A stretch of DNA of 64,000 nucleotides from Cellulophaga sp. BC115SP (lineage in GTDB: Bacteria > Bacteroidota > Bacteroidia > Cytophagales > Spirosomataceae): positions 19,155-83,154 of the forward strand of contig NZ_JAAALB010000025.1 in NCBI RefSeq assembly GCF_009905545.1, in the 5' to 3' direction. How positions within the stretch are numbered: position 1 is the first letter of the stretch; every line of letters begins with the position of its first letter. A program made the position numbers and the translations under genes. Under the pieces are notes generated by a model. It did not search any database and was not told where the DNA came from. It saw only the letters and a program-made list of their open reading frames with translations. Below are positions 46,186 through 54,791 of this stretch, piece after piece.

Positions 46186-46818
46186 ATGGCAGATTTATCT
46201 CTAAATGAAATACTCATCCTGATAACAGTGCTTGTTAGTATTTTAGCCTTCCGTAACTATGAGCTTTTGGGAAAGCTTTTAATGAACCCTTATTTAATCA
46301 ATCGTCGACAAGAGTATTGGCGTTTTATTACTTCTGGTTTTGTTCATGCCGACTTTGGACATTTGTTTTTTAACATGTTCACCCTCTTTTCATTTGGGAA
46401 TATGATGGAGTCGGTATATAATCAAATTTCTCCTGGCAATGGGCCTTTCCTTTATTTGTTACTATACATAGGAGGAATCATTGTGTCCGACTTGCCTTCT
46501 TTTTTCAAGCACAAAAACAACTTTAATTATAATTCCTTAGGTGCATCGGGCGGTGTATCGAGTGTATTGTTTGCTGCAATATTGTTTGCTCCAACGCAGA
46601 GCCTACATATCTATGGGGTAATTCCAGTGCCAGCGGTACTTTTTGCACTACTTTACACATGGTATTCCATTTATATGTCACGCCGAAGTATGGACAATAT
46701 CAATCACGATGCACATTTATATGGTGCGTTGTATGGCGTGATTATTACGATTATTATTTATCCAAAAGTCCTCATGATTTTTACTGAGCAAGTATTGGAC
46801 TGGCTTCGAGGATTTTAA
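46186..46818 (+). CDS. Rhomboid-family intramembrane serine protease
   Basis: The 210-residue rhomboid has its dyad at Ser121 (SLGASGGVSS) and His178 (DAHLYGALYG). HADFGHLFFNM (54-64) is the conserved helix-2 region. Six helices are predicted, with no long tails. It is the third rhomboid of the window and lies on the opposite strand from the other two. Its His region (NHDAHLYG) differs from theirs (VHLGG, AHIGG), so it belongs to another subgroup. The downstream dxr gene follows after a palindromic element. Confidence 0.92.
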   Translation: MADLSLNEILILITVLVSILAFRNYELLGKLLMNPYLINRRQEYWRFITSGFVHADFGHLFFNMFTLFSFGNMMESVYNQISPGNGPFLYLLLYIGGIIVSDLPSFFKHKNNFNYNSLGASGGVSSVLFAAILFAPTQSLHIYGVIPVPAVLFALLYTWYSIYMSRRSMDNINHDAHLYGALYGVIITIIIYPKVLMIFTEQVLDWLRGF

Positions 46819-46819
46819 G

Positions 46820-46896
46820 TATGAGTGGTGAATTGTGAATACAAAAATATTGATAATTTATACTCACAACTCTTCACTCAAAATTCATCACTCATA
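46820..46896. repeat. Imperfect palindrome between the rhomboid gene and dxr
   Basis: The arms at 46820-46838 (TATGAGTGGTGAATTGTGA) and 46878-46896 match at 17 of 19 positions as an inverted repeat, and one of the two differences is G:U-compatible. The loop of 39 bases also holds related words (TACTCACAACTC). It begins 2 bases after the rhomboid stop. Confidence 0.6.
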
Positions 46897-46954
46897 GAAC
46901 CCTCCAACTATCTGAGTACAACAAACAGAATAGATTGTTTCATCATTAAGATTT

Positions 46955-48106
46955 ATGCAAAAAAGGAATATTGCTATTTTAGGTTCGACAGGTTCGATTG
47001 GCACACAAGCCCTCGAAGTAATTCAGGCGAATCCTACTATTTTTGAAGTAGAAGTACTTACAGCTCAAAGTAATGCTCAGTTGTTGATTGAACAAGCCCT
47101 CGCTTTTCGTCCCAATTGTGTTGTAATTGGCAACGAATCTCTTTATAGCCAAGTTTTTGATGCCCTCGACCCATACGGAATTAAAGTATATGCTGGCGCA
47201 CAAGCCCTCGAGTCGGTTGTACAAATGGAAGCAATAGATATGGTATTGACTTCGATGGTAGGATATGCGGGCTTACTTCCAACAATCAAAGCCATCGAAG
47301 CTGGCAAACATATTGCTTTGGCTAATAAAGAAACTTTGGTAGTTGCGGGAGAGTTAATTACTGCTTTGGCACAACAAAAGGGTGTTAATATTTATCCTGT
47401 TGATTCAGAACATTCTGCTATTTTCCAATGCTTAGTAGGAGAGTTTCATAATCCAATTGAAAAGATTATTTTGACTGCCTCAGGTGGTCCTTTTAGAGGA
47501 AAAAAACGTGAAGAGCTGGCAAACGTAACAAAGGCTCAAGCATTGAAACATCCTAACTGGGTGATGGGTGCCAAGATTACCATTGACTCGGCTAGTTTGA
47601 TGAATAAGGGCTTGGAAGTAATTGAGGCTAAATGGCTTTTTAATCTCAATGCCTCTCAAATAGATGTGGTGGTACATCCCCAATCTATTATTCACTCGTT
47701 GGTACAGTTTGAAGATGGTTCTATCAAAGCTCAAATGGGTTTGCCTGATATGAAGCTCCCGATTCAGTTTGCACTGGGTTTTCCAAACAGACTAAAATCA
47801 GACTTCCCTCGTTTTGATTTCATTAATTATCCAAATCTTACATTTGAGCAACCTGATAAAGAAACATTTCGTAACTTGCAACTAGCATTTGACGCAATGG
47901 CTCAAGGTGGAAATATGCCTTGTATCTTGAACGCCGCGAACGAGATAGCCGTGGCTGCCTTTTTGGAAGATAAAATTGGCTTTTTACAAATGTCAGATTT
48001 GATTGAAACTTGTATGGCAAAAGTTCCGTTTATCAAGCATCCAACTTTGGATGATTATATCCAAACAGATGCCGCAACGAGAGTATTTGCAAGTGAAAAT
48101 CTCTAA
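46955..48106 (+). CDS. dxr: 1-deoxy-D-xylulose-5-phosphate reductoisomerase
   Basis: Dxr (IspC) rearranges and reduces DXP to 2-C-methyl-D-erythritol 4-phosphate with NADPH, the second step of the MEP pathway. The 383 residues match. The NADPH-binding start is ILGSTGSIGTQALEVI (9-24). The catalytic region has DSEHSAIFQCL (metal-binding Asp/Glu), LTASGGPFRG, and PNWVMGAKITIDSASLMNKG, followed by HPQSIIHSLVQF. The C-terminal helical domain is present. It follows a rhomboid gene and precedes rseP on the same strand. Confidence 0.97.
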   Translation: MQKRNIAILGSTGSIGTQALEVIQANPTIFEVEVLTAQSNAQLLIEQALAFRPNCVVIGNESLYSQVFDALDPYGIKVYAGAQALESVVQMEAIDMVLTSMVGYAGLLPTIKAIEAGKHIALANKETLVVAGELITALAQQKGVNIYPVDSEHSAIFQCLVGEFHNPIEKIILTASGGPFRGKKREELANVTKAQALKHPNWVMGAKITIDSASLMNKGLEVIEAKWLFNLNASQIDVVVHPQSIIHSLVQFEDGSIKAQMGLPDMKLPIQFALGFPNRLKSDFPRFDFINYPNLTFEQPDKETFRNLQLAFDAMAQGGNMPCILNAANEIAVAAFLEDKIGFLQMSDLIETCMAKVPFIKHPTLDDYIQTDAATRVFASENL

Positions 48107-48242
48107 GAGTTTATCCACAGGAGAAATAGGAATGTAGATAAAAGTATCGAAAACGAACTTTCTCAGCTAAATTATATTTTTAAAACCTTAATAGAAAACA
48201 GTATTGGTCTGACAAGTTCAGGCTGGGGCTAAAAGCTAAACA

Positions 48243-49631
48243 ATGGAAGGACTAGTGAAGGTTGGACAACTCATTTTGGGTTTGTCAATTTTAGTAAGTT
48301 TACACGAATTTGGGCATTATATTACTGCCAAATGGTTTAAGATGCGAGTAGATAGATTCTACTTATTTTTCGATTTTCTTTTTCCAATACCTACTTTATT
48401 GAATTTTGCTTTGTTCAAAAAGAAAATTGGCGAGACAGAATATGGTTTAGGTTGGTTTCCGCTCGGTGGTTATGTGTCAATCGCAGGTATGATTGATGAA
48501 ACACAGGATGCATCTAAGCTTTCGGCTACTCCTGAGCCTTGGGAGTTTCGTGGAAAACCCGCTTGGCAACGATTAATCGTAATGTTGGGTGGTATTATTG
48601 TCAATGTAATTTTAGGGGTATTAATCTTCTGGGGTATTAGTTTTAAAGAAGGTAATAACTACATCTCTAAAGCTGAACTCAATAAAGAAGGTTTGTATGC
48701 TGGAGCACTTGGTAAAGAAGTAGGTTTTCAGTTAGGAGATAAGGTATTAAAAGTAAATGGTGAAGATTTTCATAGCTATACAGATATTGCTGGTGCTATT
48801 TTAGAAGATAAGACTGTTTATACGGTTGAGAGAAATGGAAAAACTGTAGAAATCGTTATTCCAAGTGATTTCTTAAATAAGCTATCTGACCAAAAAGGCG
48901 AATTTATTCAACCATTGTACAAGTTTAAAGTGGCTCGTGTAGCTGAACCAAAAGAAGCTTCTTTTCTGGATAAACTTTTAGGAAATCCAGCTCCAGCTCC
49001 TGCACCAGCTTACACAGCAGGCATGAAGGATGGTGACGAAATTGTCTCGATTAATGGAACACCAGTGAAATTCTTCCAGACTTTCAAGGAAGAACTTCAA
49101 AAGTATAAAAACAAACCAGTAACCTTGGCTATTATGCGTGCTGGTAAAGCCGATACGCTTCGTATGACTACAGCTGAGGATGGTACATTGGGCTTTTTCC
49201 CTGAGTATTTGGTTCAAAAATCACACGAAGATTATACTTTGGGTCAAGCTTTTGTAGTGGGAGCGGGCAATGCTTTTGATGTAGTGTGGAAAAACATTCA
49301 AGGTTTCAAGAAAATTTTTGCAGGTCAAGTTCGTGCTGACAAAGCGTTGAGTGGTCCATTCGAAATTGCTGATATGTACGGCTCGCACTGGGATTGGTTA
49401 AACTTCTGGAGTTTGACAGGCTTACTTTCAATGGCTTTGGCATTTATGAATTTATTGCCAATTCCTGCCTTGGACGGTGGGCATGCTCTATTCTTGTTGT
49501 TTGAAATTATTACGGGTCGTCCGCCATCAGAAAAATTCATGGAACGTGCGCAACAAGTAGGAACCGTGATTTTACTAGGTTTGATGGTATTCGTTTTAGG
49601 TAATGGTGCTTTTAAGAAGTTTTTCTCATAA
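48243..49631 (+). CDS. rseP: RseP-type site-2 membrane metalloprotease
   Basis: RseP cleaves membrane proteins, typically anti-sigma factors and leftover signal peptides. The zinc motif HEFGH lies at 21-25 in the first helix, and the third ligand is in LPIPALDGGHALF near the C-terminus. Between them lie two PDZ-like domains (about 125-215, and 225-315 with AGMKDGDEIVSINGTPVKF) joined by an Ala/Pro hinge (NPAPAPAPAYT). The 462 residues fit the long type of Bacteroidota. The order dxr-rseP is common in bacteria. The next gene starts 25 bases after its stop. Confidence 0.95.
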   Translation: MEGLVKVGQLILGLSILVSLHEFGHYITAKWFKMRVDRFYLFFDFLFPIPTLLNFALFKKKIGETEYGLGWFPLGGYVSIAGMIDETQDASKLSATPEPWEFRGKPAWQRLIVMLGGIIVNVILGVLIFWGISFKEGNNYISKAELNKEGLYAGALGKEVGFQLGDKVLKVNGEDFHSYTDIAGAILEDKTVYTVERNGKTVEIVIPSDFLNKLSDQKGEFIQPLYKFKVARVAEPKEASFLDKLLGNPAPAPAPAYTAGMKDGDEIVSINGTPVKFFQTFKEELQKYKNKPVTLAIMRAGKADTLRMTTAEDGTLGFFPEYLVQKSHEDYTLGQAFVVGAGNAFDVVWKNIQGFKKIFAGQVRADKALSGPFEIADMYGSHWDWLNFWSLTGLLSMALAFMNLLPIPALDGGHALFLLFEIITGRPPSEKFMERAQQVGTVILLGLMVFVLGNGAFKKFFS

Positions 49632-49656
49632 ACTCATTATACAGTACAACAAACGT

Positions 49657-50196
49657 ATGTTAATAAAATCAAAAAAATATATTCAAAAACCTGTGAGATT
49701 CTCTTACAGGTTTTTGCTTTTGGGCGTAATGCTATCACTTGGATTGATGGCATTTAAGAAACATGCCTTCCATACAAGTATTACCGAAATGCGTTATAAC
49801 GCTAAGGAAAAAAGCTTTGAAATAAGTCTACGTGTTTTTAAGGATGATTTAGAAACAGTATTGACAAAAGAAAATCAAGGCAAGAAGATTGTACTAGACA
49901 AAACGGAAAAGTTTGACCCACAAATTGATAAATACATACAAAAGCATTTTGTGTGGTTTAATGCTCGTAATCAACGAGTACCTTATCATTACTTAGGAAA
50001 AGAACAAGAAGGAGACGCCATGTGGCTGTATATCGAAATGCCTGCGCAAGATCCTATTAGTGGTTCAAAACTTCAAAATGATGTATTGGTGGATGAATTT
50101 GATGACCAAACTAATGTGGTTAATCTGTTTTATCAGTCAGAAAAGAAATCCTTTATTTTTAATCAAAAGAATAAGGTGTTTGGGGTAGGTTTTTAG
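49657..50196 (+). CDS. DUF6702-like membrane-anchored or secreted protein
   Basis: The 179-residue protein (from ATG 49657) begins with a basic N-terminus and one hydrophobic segment (about 14-32, FLLLGVMLSLGLMAF). It continues FHTSITEMRYNAKEKSFEIS, which resembles the DUF6702 family of Bacteroidota by my memory. Its function is unknown. A longer frame from 49603 overlaps rseP and is less likely. It is probably co-transcribed with rseP (25-base gap). Its last 38 bases overlap the 3' end of the convergent mcrC gene. Confidence 0.75.
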   Translation: MLIKSKKYIQKPVRFSYRFLLLGVMLSLGLMAFKKHAFHTSITEMRYNAKEKSFEISLRVFKDDLETVLTKENQGKKIVLDKTEKFDPQIDKYIQKHFVWFNARNQRVPYHYLGKEQEGDAMWLYIEMPAQDPISGSKLQNDVLVDEFDDQTNVVNLFYQSEKKSFIFNQKNKVFGVGF

Positions 50197-51202
50197 TCAC
50201 TATCTCCAATAAGTCTTCGTGGATTTTCTTCCAAGGTTGAGCTAAGTTTACCGTCTCAATACGGATATGATGCTGCTCTGAAGTATATGATAGGCTCAAA
50301 GATTGCTTAACCGTTGGATACAATAAGATACCTTCAGCCTGCTCGTCAGGCTGATTTTTTAGATAGGCAAATAACTGATAAAGGTTTTCGGTATGTATTT
50401 TTTCTGAACTAAAATAGGTATTTAAAGTACGAGCATAGTACTTGGTGTCGATAATTAGTTTTTTGCCATCGTTCAAAATCAAGCTGATGTCTGTTTGCAT
50501 TTTGGGCAAATATTGTGGTTCTGTTCCTGTAAGTTTCCATTGAAGTCTTTCTCTAAAAACTTTCGCACTTTTGAGTTCTATTTTATAAAAATTACGTACA
50601 AAAGCTTCAAACAAACCCGCCATTTTACGGTCATCTTGCTCAAAATCTCTGAATAAAATACTTTCTCCTTGCTCACTTACCATGCTTTGAGCGTAAAGCA
50701 ATTCACAAATATGTAGTAAAAAAGTATAGGTCGTATTTCTATGACATTGGGCAAAAGCTTGGCGGAACAATGCTTCGTGTAGCGATATTTCTTGGATATG
50801 ATGCAGTCTTCGTAATTCAGTATGTAGATTTTGGTGAATTTTTTCTGAAAGGGTCGATACCTTAAGAAGCCTAACAAGGCTACTTTTTAAAATCTGATTG
50901 GCTAAAATATTTTCCGAAAATTCATCAAACTCACAATACGCCATTCCTTTCTCAAACGCTCCAGTTGCCAAAGAAGGTGAAATATGTACTTTGCCTCGTA
51001 TGCCTTGGATATATTGATTTTGTTCTGTGTAGTTCTTGAAATATCCTTTCTTCCAAAGTGTAGGTAGCTCTCTAACCAAGATACTCGCTAATAATTCATA
51101 AATACTTTTTTGCCCTGACACACCAGCTTTTACCAAGTGGCGTTGCTCAAGTTTATCCCAAGCATAACAAAGCAAAAAGTATATGTTTTCAATTGGAATC
51201 AT
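50159..51202 (-). CDS. mcrC: McrC-like nuclease subunit of an EVE-McrBC restriction system
   Basis: McrC is the endonuclease partner of the McrB GTPase in modification-dependent (type IV) restriction. The 347 residues start MIPIENIYFLLCYAWD, typical of the family. GIRGKV (67-72) is the conserved GxxRGxxxh site. The nuclease core is a PD-(D/E)xK pattern: TDISLILNDGKKLIIDTKYY, with Asp238, Asp252 and Lys254. It is 116 bases downstream of the McrB gene on the same strand; between them lies a 70-base palindrome. The C-terminal ~90 residues are not distinctive. The last 38 bases overlap the 3' end of the DUF6702-like gene. Confidence 0.92.
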   Translation of the reverse strand: MIPIENIYFLLCYAWDKLEQRHLVKAGVSGQKSIYELLASILVRELPTLWKKGYFKNYTEQNQYIQGIRGKVHISPSLATGAFEKGMAYCEFDEFSENILANQILKSSLVRLLKVSTLSEKIHQNLHTELRRLHHIQEISLHEALFRQAFAQCHRNTTYTFLLHICELLYAQSMVSEQGESILFRDFEQDDRKMAGLFEAFVRNFYKIELKSAKVFRERLQWKLTGTEPQYLPKMQTDISLILNDGKKLIIDTKYYARTLNTYFSSEKIHTENLYQLFAYLKNQPDEQAEGILLYPTVKQSLSLSYTSEQHHIRIETVNLAQPWKKIHEDLLEIVTKNLPQTPYSFD

Positions 51203-51240
51203 GTTGGAGCCTATGTTATAAATACTCGACTACTAGTTCA

Positions 51241-51310
51241 AGACTTAGTCTTGGACTGATTTTTTATATAGTTTATAAGCTGAAACAAAAGATAGTCCGA
51301 GGCTAAGTCT
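51241..51310. repeat. Palindrome between mcrB and mcrC with G:U-compatible arms
   Basis: Arms AGACTTAGTCTTGGACT (51241-51257) and AGTCCGAGGCTAAGTCT (51294-51310) pair at 15 of 17 positions as an inverted repeat. Both differences would be G:U pairs in RNA. The loop of 36 bases starts with a T run. It begins 8 bases after the mcrB stop (minus strand) and ends 38 bases before the mcrC ATG. Confidence 0.65.
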
Positions 51311-51318
51311 ACCCACAG

Positions 51319-52644
51319 CTACCCAAGCAGTTCCTCTACGCAATTTTGAACCTTTTCGGGCTGGTCGTACCAATATTCTTCAAGCAAAGGAGCTATTTCA
51401 AGTTGAATAATACGCTTATACCATTTTTGTGGATTTTCACCTGTAGGAAAATGTGTAAAATAGCTATGTCCGATTTGAAAGCCTTTTTGTAAATGCCTAT
51501 CTTGAGTAATTTCTTGATTAAGTCTATTGAATTTTTGAGCAATACCTTCTACAAATTCCTTGTCTAGCCCTTGCGCAACTAAGCAATTTACCCACCGTTC
51601 ATTGAAACATGGTTGTAAACTAATAAAGGCAAAGCGACGACGAAGTGCATAGTCAATCGTTGTCAATGAGCGGTCAGCAGTATTCATAGTTCCGATGATA
51701 TGAAGGTTATCGGGAACGGAAAAAGGTTCAGCATCTTTGTCACCATAAGTCAATGGAATTTCGTTGGCTCGTCCACGCTTATCATTTTCAATAAGTAAGA
51801 GTAATTCCCCGAAAATACGACTTAGATTTCCACGATTTATTTCATCAATAATAAAGAAATGGTCAATTCCAGCATTGCGTTGAGCCATTTTACAAAACTC
51901 ATAAAAGACTCCATTTTTGAGCTTAAAACCACCGTCTCCATCGGGTCTTAGTCCTTGGATAAAATCTTCGTAAGAATAAGACTGATGGAACTGTACCATT
52001 TTGATTCTTGCTTCATCTTTCGTACCTATGAGTGTGTAGGCAAGCTTTTTTGCCAAGAAGGTTTTGCCGACTCCTGGAGGGCCTTGAAGGATGATATTCT
52101 TTTTATATTTGAGGGTCTCAACTATTTCATCAAATTGCTCAGCTTCGATAAATAAATCAGCTAAAGCGTCATTTCTTTCAAAGGGGATAATGATATTTTC
52201 GGCAGCGATAGATTCTTTTTGTAAATCTATCATCGCTTGAATTGCCTCAAATTCGTCTTCGGAGATTTGAAACAAACTTCCTTGATTATTCTTTAGAATA
52301 TCTGAGTCTTTCAGAAAATGAATTTGCTTGAGTTCTGCCCATTCAATCGGAAAAGGGAGTTTTTCCTTCAAACAAAAAGCAATAGATTCGCCTGCTACAG
52401 GATGAACATGTAGTGGTTCAGTAATTTCTAGGATAGCTTTAATTTGTTTGACAGGGGTACTTTCATAACCAATCACCCAATCACCTTTTTGCACGGTTTG
52501 AAAGTGTTGGTAAATACGGCGTTTATTTCCGAATTCGTTATGTGAGGTAAAGAGTTGAGATTGGTGATAGCGGAGCTGATCAATTGACCCTGTTTTGGGA
52601 TTAAAATTGAGCCACCAATAGTTTCTATTTTTTTGAAATGACAT
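51319..52644 (-). CDS. mcrB: McrB-like AAA+ GTPase with N-terminal EVE-type domain
   Basis: The N-terminal ~125 residues look like an EVE (PUA/YTH-like) domain that in such fusions recognises modified bases: YWWLNFNPKTG, then IYQHFQTVQKGDWVIGYES (cut to QTVQKGDWVIGYES) and AILEI. The C-terminal AAA+ domain has Walker A GPPGVGKT (about 188-195), Walker B-like HFFIIDEINRGNLSRIFGE, and the McrB signature TMNTADRSL. I take the ATG at 52642-52644 (MSFQKNRNYWW, 441 residues). The longer ORF begins upstream of the likely promoter. It runs with mcrC. Base composition looks like that of the neighbours, so recent transfer is not evident. Confidence 0.92.
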   Translation of the reverse strand: MSFQKNRNYWWLNFNPKTGSIDQLRYHQSQLFTSHNEFGNKRRIYQHFQTVQKGDWVIGYESTPVKQIKAILEITEPLHVHPVAGESIAFCLKEKLPFPIEWAELKQIHFLKDSDILKNNQGSLFQISEDEFEAIQAMIDLQKESIAAENIIIPFERNDALADLFIEAEQFDEIVETLKYKKNIILQGPPGVGKTFLAKKLAYTLIGTKDEARIKMVQFHQSYSYEDFIQGLRPDGDGGFKLKNGVFYEFCKMAQRNAGIDHFFIIDEINRGNLSRIFGELLLLIENDKRGRANEIPLTYGDKDAEPFSVPDNLHIIGTMNTADRSLTTIDYALRRRFAFISLQPCFNERWVNCLVAQGLDKEFVEGIAQKFNRLNQEITQDRHLQKGFQIGHSYFTHFPTGENPQKWYKRIIQLEIAPLLEEYWYDQPEKVQNCVEELLG

Positions 52645-52648
52645 ATAG

Positions 52649-52680
52649 CAAAGATAAACATTCAAATTGCTCAAGACAAG
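52649..52680 (-). promoter_or_regulatory. Promoter of mcrB, giving an almost leaderless mRNA
   Basis: On the minus strand TATCTTTG (52649-52656) is a perfect -7 box ending 4 bases before the ATG at 52644. CTTG (52677-52680) lies 20 bases upstream as the -33 element. The start codon would lie near the +1 base. The longer ORF start at 52683 is upstream of this promoter. Confidence 0.6.
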
Positions 52681-52705
52681 CATCGGATAGGAGCGAAGCT
52701 ACAAT

Positions 52706-52739
52706 AAAAAACCCATCTACGAAGGATAGATGGGTTTTT
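52706..52739 (-). terminator. Intrinsic terminator of rng
   Basis: A 13-base perfect stem (AAAAACCCATCTA and its complement) with a 7-base loop has a T-rich minus-strand tail. It lies 8 bases after the rng stop and just upstream of mcrB, insulating the two. Confidence 0.85.
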
Positions 52740-52746
52740 ATATTCA

Positions 52747-54303
52747 TTAACCATTGAGTTCTATTTCTTCTCCGTGGTTGTTATGAAATTTAAAGTCTGT
52801 AATACCAAAAGAGCTATCTTGGATAATATTGACCCAAGTTTTGTATTTGAAATACCATTTCATTCGAAGAGAAGGGAAACCTTTGGTAAAGTATGCATGC
52901 AAGAAAGGATGCAATACGATAGTTGGCTTTTTCTCATTTTGTTTGATAATGATATGCTCAAGGTGATGTTCGATTACATCTGAAACAACAATACTCGCTG
53001 TGATTTTGCCTGTACCGCCACAAGTAGGACAGTTTTCAGACGTTACAACGTTCATCTCTGGGCGTACTCTTTGGCGAGTAATTTGCATTAGGCCAAATTT
53101 GGTAAGCGGCAAGATGGTGTATTTTGAGCGGTCAGATTTCATTTCCTCCTTCATGATATCATGAATCAGCTTTTTGTGTTCAGCTTTCTTCATATCAATA
53201 AAGTCGATAACGATAATGCCACCCATATCGCGAAGACGTAACTGACGAGCAATTTCTTTGGCTGCTTCGATATTTACGCTTACGGCGGTTGCTTCTTGGT
53301 CTTCTTCGCTATTTGATTTGTTACCAGAGTTGACATCGATTACGTGCAAAGCTTCGGTATGTTCGATAATCAAATAACCACCAGCAGGAAGACTTACTGA
53401 GCGACCAAAAAGCATTTTTAGTTGCTTTTCGATACCGTATTGTTCAAATACTTTGGATTTACCCTGATGTAATTTTACAATACGTTCTTTTTCTGGTGCG
53501 ATGTGCTGTACATAAGCACGAGCTTCTTGGAATAATTCTGGCGTGTCAACAATTACGCTATCGAAGTTTTCATTCAACAAATCGCGAAGCATTGAAGTAG
53601 CACGGCTCATTTCGCCGATGACCTTGTCGCGTGGTTTTGCTGATCTGAGCGCTTTCATTCCAGCGTCCCATTTGGCTAAAGACTCCTTCAAATCTTTGTC
53701 CAATTCCTCTACATCTTTGCCTTCGGCTACAGTTCGAACGATTACGCCAAAATTGGCAGGCTTGATAGACGACATCAATTTGTGTAATCTTTGGCGTTCG
53801 GATTTGGCAGTGATTTTTTTCGAAATGTTTACACCATTCGAAAACGGTACCAAAACTGTGTAGCGACCAGCGATAGAAATATCGCAAGATAAGCGGGGGC
53901 CTTTGGTTGAAATAGGTTCTTTTACGACTTGAACAAGAATAGGAGAGTTTTTCCCTAAAACTTTATCAATTTTGTCGTGCTTGTCTATTTCAGGTTCAAG
54001 CTTAAAGTTGTCTAATCTTCCAGAATTGTGTCTTCCAGCGATAACATCTTTGGTGAATTTATTCAGGGAATTGACATTTGGGCCAAGGTCATGATAATGC
54101 AAAAAAGCATCTTTTTCATAGCCAATATCAATGAAGGCCGCATTCAATCCCGTAACCATTTTCTTGACTGTACCGAGATAAATATCTCCAACAGAAAAGT
54201 GTGGTTCGGACTCCTCTAAGTGATACTCCACAATCCTTTTGTCTTGCAAAAGAGCAATGCGGTCACCTTTGGGAGTCGAATTGATGATTAATTCGTTGCT
54301 CAC
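52747..54303 (-). CDS. rng: Ribonuclease E/G family protein
   Basis: RNase G/E cuts AU-rich single-stranded RNA and matures rRNA and mRNA. The 518 residues include an N-terminal S1-like domain (about 35-130; EPHFSVGDIYLGTVKKMVTG). The 5'-sensor and catalytic DNase I-like region follows, with VIDVNSG and IIVIDFIDM supplying the metal-binding Asps. The zinc-link motif CPTCGGTGK follows. The long C-terminal scaffold of E. coli RNase E is absent, as in RNase G. The start is a GTG (54301-54303). The neighbouring 29-residue ribosomal-type gene is upstream on the same strand, beyond a terminator. Confidence 0.94.
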   Translation of the reverse strand: MSNELIINSTPKGDRIALLQDKRIVEYHLEESEPHFSVGDIYLGTVKKMVTGLNAAFIDIGYEKDAFLHYHDLGPNVNSLNKFTKDVIAGRHNSGRLDNFKLEPEIDKHDKIDKVLGKNSPILVQVVKEPISTKGPRLSCDISIAGRYTVLVPFSNGVNISKKITAKSERQRLHKLMSSIKPANFGVIVRTVAEGKDVEELDKDLKESLAKWDAGMKALRSAKPRDKVIGEMSRATSMLRDLLNENFDSVIVDTPELFQEARAYVQHIAPEKERIVKLHQGKSKVFEQYGIEKQLKMLFGRSVSLPAGGYLIIEHTEALHVIDVNSGNKSNSEEDQEATAVSVNIEAAKEIARQLRLRDMGGIIVIDFIDMKKAEHKKLIHDIMKEEMKSDRSKYTILPLTKFGLMQITRQRVRPEMNVVTSENCPTCGGTGKITASIVVSDVIEHHLEHIIIKQNEKKPTIVLHPFLHAYFTKGFPSLRMKWYFKYKTWVNIIQDSSFGITDFKFHNNHGEEIELNG

Positions 54304-54690
54304 AGGTGATTGAAGGATTAGAAGTGAATAGTATATAAGAAAACGAATATATATTGTCGCTGTGAGCGGTTGGTGAATAGAAAATCAAAGCCATTAAACT
54401 ACATATAGAAGGGTTCGTGCCGAAGAGTAAAAAGCAAGTTGTAAGAAATTGATTAAAGCAACTGAATTTTACAATTGGGAAGTCATTCCATCGGAATGAA
54501 ATAAAGTAATAGTGAGTCTATAGTATTTTATTGGTTTTTTGATTTTTAATGTTGCTGACTTATTGCGTGGCTGTGTATTATGACCAATCTATAATACAAC
54601 GGAATCCATGCTGTCATGAGCAGATAAATTATTGCCAAGAAATAAAGTAAAAAGGCAATGAATTTGGGTTTTACCTAGCAATCTCACAAA
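54304..54690. other. Intergenic region upstream of rng, nothing found
   Basis: No open frame of note, tRNA or -7 box was recognised on either strand. The rng promoter must lie here, but I cannot place it. Confidence 0.5.
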
Positions 54691-54696
54691 AACGAC

Positions 54697-54736
54697 AAAA
54701 ACAGGCTCTTTTCTACGAGAGAAAATAGCCTGTTTT
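54697..54736 (-). terminator. Terminator of the 29-residue peptide gene
   Basis: The stem AAAACAGGCT / AGCCTGTTTT extends inward (TTTTCT / AGAAAA). The minus-strand tail is TTTTGTCGTTTTTG. Confidence 0.7.
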
Positions 54737-54791
54737 CTAGTAACTAGCAACTAAGGATTAGCACCAATTTGTACTAATCCTTAGTTACAGA

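Noticed and set aside
52645..52683. Longer start of the McrB-like protein (13 extra residues)
   Set aside because: The likely -7/-33 promoter lies inside this stretch, and the EVE domain begins properly at MSFQKNRNYWW.
50159..52683. Recent horizontal transfer of the McrBC pair with a mobile element
   Set aside because: No integrase, transposase, tRNA or flanking repeat is present and base composition looks like the neighbours.
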